Of a stretch of 64,000 nucleotides of DNA, positions 58,235-64,000 are shown in pieces. Where the stretch lies: the NCBI GenBank assembly GCA_029844215.1, contig CM056725.1, positions 54,969,609-55,033,608 on the forward strand, written 5' to 3'. The first letter of the stretch is position 1. Each line of letters begins with the position of its first letter. The position numbers and the translations under genes were made by a program. The notes below the pieces were generated by a model. It was not told where the DNA came from and did no database searches. It worked only from the letters and a program-made list of their open reading frames with translations. The DNA is from Przewalskia tangutica. Lineage: Eukaryota; Streptophyta; Magnoliopsida; Solanales; Solanaceae.

Positions 58235-59080
58235 ATTATGGTATTATGAGAAGTTTTTGTACCCGTTTACTGGGGGACTGGTAAGGTAGGCTTGGAGCAT
58301 GGAAATTGCGAGCCTAAGAATATTGATGACCGCTGAGACCTTAGATGTACAAGGTCTTCTCGGGTAGAAAGATTTATTATAGACCAAGAATAAGAGTTAA
58401 GTGCGACGGTGGGACGGGGTGAAGACCTATTGCGGGTCGCCCCATAGCCTAAAATGGAGTGGGATCACTTGGTAGTAGTTCCGCTACGTGACAGGGTCAC
58501 GAGGGTGCAAGGCCCAAGTCTAGTTAATTGTTTTACGGGTTCGTGGACGCGTTCCACCGGAACCAGGTCGTGAAAGCCGGAAATGGCCTTATATTGTTTT
58601 ATAGAGTGACTCCAAAGATTAGAGGCCATAATCGGTATGGAAGCGCTCTCGCCCTCCTTCCATCCGCGAAGCTGAGGTTATGTATGTATGCTAGTATGAG
58701 TTGGAAGTACAGAAAGTGTACGACCAGTAAGAAAGATAACAACCAAGTGTAAAGGAATAGAGCCTGAATCCATAAGAACCTTTCGAGGTAACTACACCCG
58801 TGAGTGTGTGGGGTGGTAGCTGAGCGGGAATATGAGATTTTCCCGGTGATGATACAGTCGTCAGACCCTAGTAGACCTAGTAGAGAGGATTATGACAGAC
58901 TTTGAGGTCATTATGAGTATGGGCTAGTTGGCTTCGTGAGTGCCAAGGTTGACATTTTAGTATAAGTATTGTTATGTGGCCATGGGTGGCATATGTTGTA
59001 TGAAGGGTGTAGTAAAGGGAGACAATGTCGCGCTCTAATTAGATTGGACTCCGAAAGAACATTCGAGGACGAATGTTTCT
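58235..59080 (+). pseudogene. Internal region of F, part 2
   Basis: Continues F after D. It has the block at 58480-58580 and a short open stretch (58528-58752, YGFVDAFHRNQVVKAGNG). Protease-like text near 58850-58960 has stops, and the sequence then passes directly to the 3' end. RT, RNase H and integrase are missing. The AACATTCG inverted repeat is at 59058-59077. Confidence 0.7.
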
Positions 59081-59093
59081 AAGGGGGGAAGAA
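59081..59093 (+). other. Polypurine tract of element F
   Basis: AAGGGGGGAAGAA directly before the 3' LTR at 59094. Confidence 0.88.
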
Positions 59094-62000
59094 TGTTACA
59101 CCCCGTAAGTCCAGGTCATGTTTAAGAGAATGTACGTAAGGAACTCAAGACTTGAAAAGGGTACGAAAGGAAGAATTGTTTTTCCGACGGAAAATCTTCC
59201 GAACGTCGGAAAGGAGAAATGTTCGTTGGTGAGAATTAGATTCTCAAAATGCATTAATTGAAGAGTATGGAACTTATTATCATTATGGAAATTTATTTTT
59301 ACGGATTTGGTCACGTGGGGCCCAACCCGAGGAATTTTACGTTTTGTGGGACCCACGAGGGTTACGGAATTTTATGGACGAATGGGAGGGCGACACGTGG
59401 CACCCCCCCACATTGGTCTTGGACGAAATTGAAGCAAGGGTAAAATGGTCATTTGACCAATGTATAGATGACAAAGTCTTGCTAATTAAGAGTTTGATAT
59501 TGTTGACTAAGTCCAAGGGCCACTTGGCTTGATATCTTCCCTCCAAACTTTACAAGTGTTATAATCTAGACCCTCCAATGTATTATATAAGCACACTAGT
59601 AGCAAGACTTGTCTTCCAACACTTAGAAAAAATAGAGAGACCTTGTTCCACAATGGGAAGCTCTCGGCTTTGCCTAAAAATCCACAATTATTTTTTGTAG
59701 TTTTGATCCATTATTCACAAGACTTTAACCCAAGGTCCCTAATGGTATTGTAAGGATATCTCAATAGAAAGATCCCGGAAAAACCGCATTTTTACGTTAG
59801 TCGCAAGGCGAAAACCCAAGGTGTTCTTCAACTTTGAAGTTGGAAATAGAAGAGGATTTTTTCACAAGCTTCTAAGGGTTGCAAATAGCGGATTGGAACG
59901 TCAAGAAAAGGAGTTGGAGTTGCTAAGGATCGACTTAGGGTTTTGGATCATTTTGAGCTTAAGGAGGTAATAATCTCCGTCTTGCTATTAAAATTCAAGA
60001 TTTCATGTTGTAGTAGTTAGAAATGATCATGTGGATTATATTATGAAGAATGATATGTGTTATGGAATATTTGGATGGAATCCGAAAAGTTGCATGATTT
60101 AGCCTTTAAGATTGTAATTCAATTTAGTTACTAGTTTAGTCGTCGCATGTTATCTAAAGAATTGATTAAGGTGGTTATAATTTCTAAGTTGTTTATGACT
60201 ATATAACATGTTAGACCTAAGAAGTTGGATTGAAAATGAATTGGAAAGGACTTTGTGTTATTGAATAAGTTAGCCGAGAATGGCCTTGATTAAGAACTTA
60301 GTTGGTATTAATTGTGGGGCGGAATTTTACACATATTGTAAGACGTGTAATCCCCTTTGATTGGTTGTTGTTATTGAGCCTTAAATGTGGCGTGTTTGGT
60401 TATTGAATTCGGCCTTGAAAAAGGTGACAAAGTATGTAGAAACAAAGAAAGTGCTGTCCGATCTTCCGTAGAATTTAGTGACTTTGCACTTAGAATATTC
60501 TACGTTTGAAGCTAGAGGTTTAATGGACGTATTATGGTCATTATAGGTTGAAGTACTAAGTGTAGCGTATTCTACTTGAAGTATGGAATAGCTATCAAGG
60601 TTGAGGTACTTTGGAGCATTTTGCTATTTGTCGATAATCGTCGCGAGGTATGTGAACCTCTTCCTTCTTTTGACATGATTCTATGTATGGAATATACATG
60701 TAGTACTATTTCATGATTCCTTCTACTCTTAGAAGTTAAGAGGTATGTATGTTGATTTACTCTACGTAAAGGTTATGTCTAAGTTATCCTAAGTTCTTAC
60801 CAAGTCTTATGGGGGATGTTGGTAAGAGTCGTTAGGAGGTATTTGGAGCCAAGTTGACTTGGCTAAGTTACGGCACAAATGAGAATAAGTATCGAACAAG
60901 CCCTTTGCGGCGTTAATAAAGGAAAATGTAATGACAATCAATTAAGTTAAAATGAGTAGAATTCTCCATCTGCATAGAAGCTAAGATAAGACAAAATTGT
61001 ATTACATTTTCTAGATCATGGCTACTTGATTAAGATCGTTATAAATAAGTATAACTTATTCACAACGCACCAAAGTATATGTTACTTAATTTATAAGAGT
61101 TTACGTATGAAGTTTTAAGATTATGGACCTCAAATTTTTAAAAGGTTAAGGGACTTTATTTTTCAAGTTATGGGACTTGATTCTTAAAGGGAGAAATGAA
61201 TTGATTTAAAAGTATAGAATACTTGATTTGGAAAGTATTGATTTCTTGTCATTCTAAAGTTAAGAAACTTGTTTTCTTAAAAGTTAAGAGACTTGAAGTA
61301 TTTTGAAAGCTATGTGATTTGATTTGAAAGTATAAGTCTCTCGGTTATAAAAGGAATGAATTTGTCTAAGACATAAAGAGTTATAACGGCTTTATGGGAA
61401 GTTGGTTATAATAGCTTTATGGTAGATTAAAAGAATGGTTTTCTTCAGTAATGTAAGCAAAGAAATGATTTGAAATAAAGAAGGGCAAATTGTTTTAAAG
61501 GTACCAATTGCTTAAGGTTTTAAAGAAAGAAGTCACTTGATTTAGAAGCCTATAAATGTATTTCTAAAAGGTATTGTGACTTGTCTTGAAAAGTAGATAT
61601 GACTTGATACTGCGGTTATTAGTATCTTGGAAGTTTTATTTGAAAGAGAATCATTTTTAAAAGGAGTAGAGGCACGTAGTACGTTGGGTTAAATTCCCGG
61701 ATTTTATAATGACATGTTAGTGCTTTAAGTAAACAAAAATGAGAGTGTATATGAACAAACTAATAAGAAGTTAGGGGATTTCTTAACTTGCTTATGTAAT
61801 GTATGATAAGCCGGTGGTGCTTATGTTATGTATGATAAGTCGGTAGTGCTTATGTTATGTATGATAAGCCGGTAGGGCTTATGTTATGTATGATGGTCGG
61901 TTGAGCTAGGGTAAGAGTATAAATGAGGGGTAAACCCCCAAGACGTTATATCACCTTCTCCAGGGTAAGAGTATAAATGAGGGGTAAACCCCCAAGATGT

Positions 62001-62356
62001 TATACCACCTGCTTCAGAGTAAGAGTATAAATGAGGGGTAAACCCCCAAGACGTTATACCACCTGTTCCGTGGATTTGCTACCCATGATGCGAGGAATAC
62101 CTCATGCGAGTCCTTATGGGCTTATGCGGGTGAAATAGTCCCATACGGGCGGGTACAGCCTATGCGAGGAATACCTCATGCGGGTCCACAGGACCTATGC
62201 AGGTGAAATAGTCCCAGGAGTAGGATTGCTTATTGATACTACGGGCGAGGGACCCTGCTTTGATCATGAGCCTCCTATTTTTATGCAGTATACCTTTATG
62301 GGCAGACTTATGTGATTTTATCGCGTCCCAGATTGGGCCGGGCAGTATACCTTTAT
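59094..62356 (+). repeat. 3' LTR of element F, cut by M
   Basis: Starts TGTTACACCCCG and matches 44384-47650 with few substitutions. It stops within the second 57-bp unit (CCTTTAT), where M begins. The last part of the LTR (equivalent to about 47650-48356) is not in the window. Confidence 0.92.
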
Positions 62357-64000
62357 TGTCACGACCCGAACCCGGGCCCGTGACTGGTGCCTTACCCCGG
62401 GCACCCAAGTAGCCATGCATCAGAGAAATCAGCGGAATATAAACAAGACATGAATATAGTGAAGTGAAAACAGTTATCTGAGAAAGTTGCCTTGCGGCAT
62501 ATATAAATATCAACTAGAACAGTTACATCCCTTTTTACAATTCTGCCACAGCGATTACTGCACCTCTAAGAGTGACATGACAACGATGGCGGGACAGGGC
62601 CCCGCCATACCCCTGAATGTAAGCACCTACTATGACAGGGGACTATACCACTGATAAGCCTCCGGAGAAACGGAGCTTCCCAAACGCTGAACTGTGACCC
62701 TGAGAGCTAGGATCAACGACTGGTGTACCTCAACCTGCGGCATGAACGCAGCCCCCCGAAGGAGGTCAGTACAACAGGTACCAAGTATGTGAAACTGAAA
62801 ATACTGTAAATGAAATCATAGTAGTCTATATAAAGCAGGAGACGTGTATGATAACCAAACTACAGTTCACAATAAATAAGCAGTCGTGTCAAGTTAGGGA
62901 CTCACGCCCTCAAAGTCATCACTCAAATATAACAATGGGTCTCACGCCCACAACATCAATCATGCCCGTGGAATACCTTCCTCACTGCCGACAGTCTATG
63001 ATATAAAAGCACCAAGGAATACACATGAACACCAGGTCCCACCTGTGTCATCATAAAATCGTACGGGGTAAGTACGAAGGCATAGCCGACTACTAAAACC
63101 CACAATACAAACAAAGTCATATACTGTATCATGAGATCTGTCTAGACCGTCACATGATCAAAGCTGGCCACTCGCCCGCAGTATCTAATGTGCGCGTCTA
63201 GCCCTGGAACTTCCCGCAGCTCCGCATAGGCCACTCCAATGGCCCGCATGAGGTATTCCCCGCATCGAGGGTAGCTACTCCCCGGCATCCGCCTGGACTC
63301 GCAGTCCGCATGGCCACATAGACCGCATGACCATAAAGGCCGCACACTAACCTGGAGCTCTCGCAGCTCCGCATAGGCCCCCGGGACCCGCATGAGGTAT
63401 TCTCGAATCATAGGTCACACAGACCCGCCTGAGTCTACCCCGCATCGGAGGGCAGCTTAACCTCCGGGATGATGTCAAGGTGAGTGGTATAATACCAACA
63501 TAACGGCTGATAGTTAAACAACTTAAGCGCAATCGAGGGAAAACCCCTTTACACAAACATCACAAGATAATAACACACGTAGCTTCCTAGCATGTTTACT
63601 TATCAAATCAACAAGAAAGTATTACAAGGCTATCACAAACCAACACAATCAAGTTATTCACACAAGGTACTTTCTACTATATGATTTACAAGATCGGGTT
63701 TTTATCCCCAAAGTACTTCATACATTAACTCTTTAAGAGATCTGTTCTTTCACGAATAGTCACACAATACTCGTAGTATGTAAAAATAGAGTGACTATCT
63801 TTTGAAGTAAACCAAAACACTTCTCTTTGTAAAATCGAGTAACAACATTATTTTCCAAACGTTCAAGTTTGCCTAATTTCAAATGTTCAGGTTTCTCATT
63901 TTTCGAAAGGTTTCGTAGTTCATAGTTTTAATCCTTTAAAACAATTTGAGAAACATATACCTTATGTGTGAGTAGTTTATTCTTGTTCATAACAATCTTA
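62357..64000 (-). mobile_element. LTR M, minus strand, K-like, cut by window end
   Basis: Starts TGTCACGACCCGAACCCGGG and matches the reverse complement of the K LTR (36788 back to about 35300). It includes the hairpin at 62586-62608, intact TACTGACCTCC/CTGCGGCATGAACGCAG text (62735-62775) and CpG-rich repeats at 63150-63440. TTTAT at 62352-62356 is the likely target duplication. Whether a full element follows is unknown. Confidence 0.85.

Larger units (their letters stand above)
44384..62356 (+). mobile_element. Element F, plus strand, containing element D and cut by M
   Basis: 5' LTR 44384-48356, PBS 48361-48372, internal 48357-48955 plus 58240-59093 once D is removed, purine tract 59081-59093, 3' LTR from 59094. 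CATCG at 44379-44383 is the left duplication; the right partner lies outside. Without D the interior is only about 1.5 kb: a leader, gag/protease-like remnants and a jump to the 3' end. It is thus a non-autonomous deletion derivative of the C/G family. Confidence 0.9.

Overview
The window is plant nuclear DNA made almost entirely of Ty3/gypsy LTR retrotransposons nested inside one another. I find no cellular protein gene, tRNA, rRNA or CRISPR array. The evidence is long LTRs (about 2.5-4.0 kb) starting TGTTA(T/C)ACCCCG and ending GTCGTGACA, primer sites TGGTATCAGAGC matching plant initiator tRNA-Met, purine tracts next to 3' LTRs, 5-bp target duplications, and gag-protease-RT-RNase H-integrase remnants. 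The chromodomain-like pol tail and long LTRs suggest chromoviruses of the Tekay/Del type. The style resembles large dicot genomes, perhaps Solanaceae, but no host gene confirms this.

Left side (1-37038). A minus-strand LTR piece (N, 1-1627) sits in a plus-strand LTR (B, 1628-4451 and 21673-22337). B is split by a 17.2-kb tandem array (E, 4452-21672) with the order LTR-internal-LTR-internal-LTR, flanked by one TGTAT duplication. B itself lies in the integrase region of an older element K (22338-22668 and 32660-36788). K is split again by a minus element C (22669-32654) with an ATTAT duplication. K interrupts a minus LTR stub, L (36789-37038).

Centre. About 200 bp (37039-37239) resemble no other part of the window and may be the oldest sequence visible.

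Right side (37240-64000). Minus LTR I is cut by minus LTR H, which is cut by plus element G (LTR 38263-42204, internal to 44383). G is cut by plus element F (44384 onward), F by minus gag-only element D (48956-58234, ATTAT duplication), and the F 3' LTR by minus LTR M (62357 to the window end).

How the parts relate. No element here has an open gag-pol. E has every domain twice, but both copies are broken by many small indels. C, G, F and D share a degenerate internal region without RT, so their movement would have needed enzymes supplied by other elements. The LTRs share U3 motifs (G-box palindrome, GTGGGGCCCAC, TATA), three candidate hairpins near the LTR end, and an inverted repeat beside the purine tract. 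Many differences between copies fall at CAG/CTG triplets, often as CTG to TCG. This looks more like a base-calling artefact at methylated CHG sites than normal mutation, so some of the breaks may not be real.
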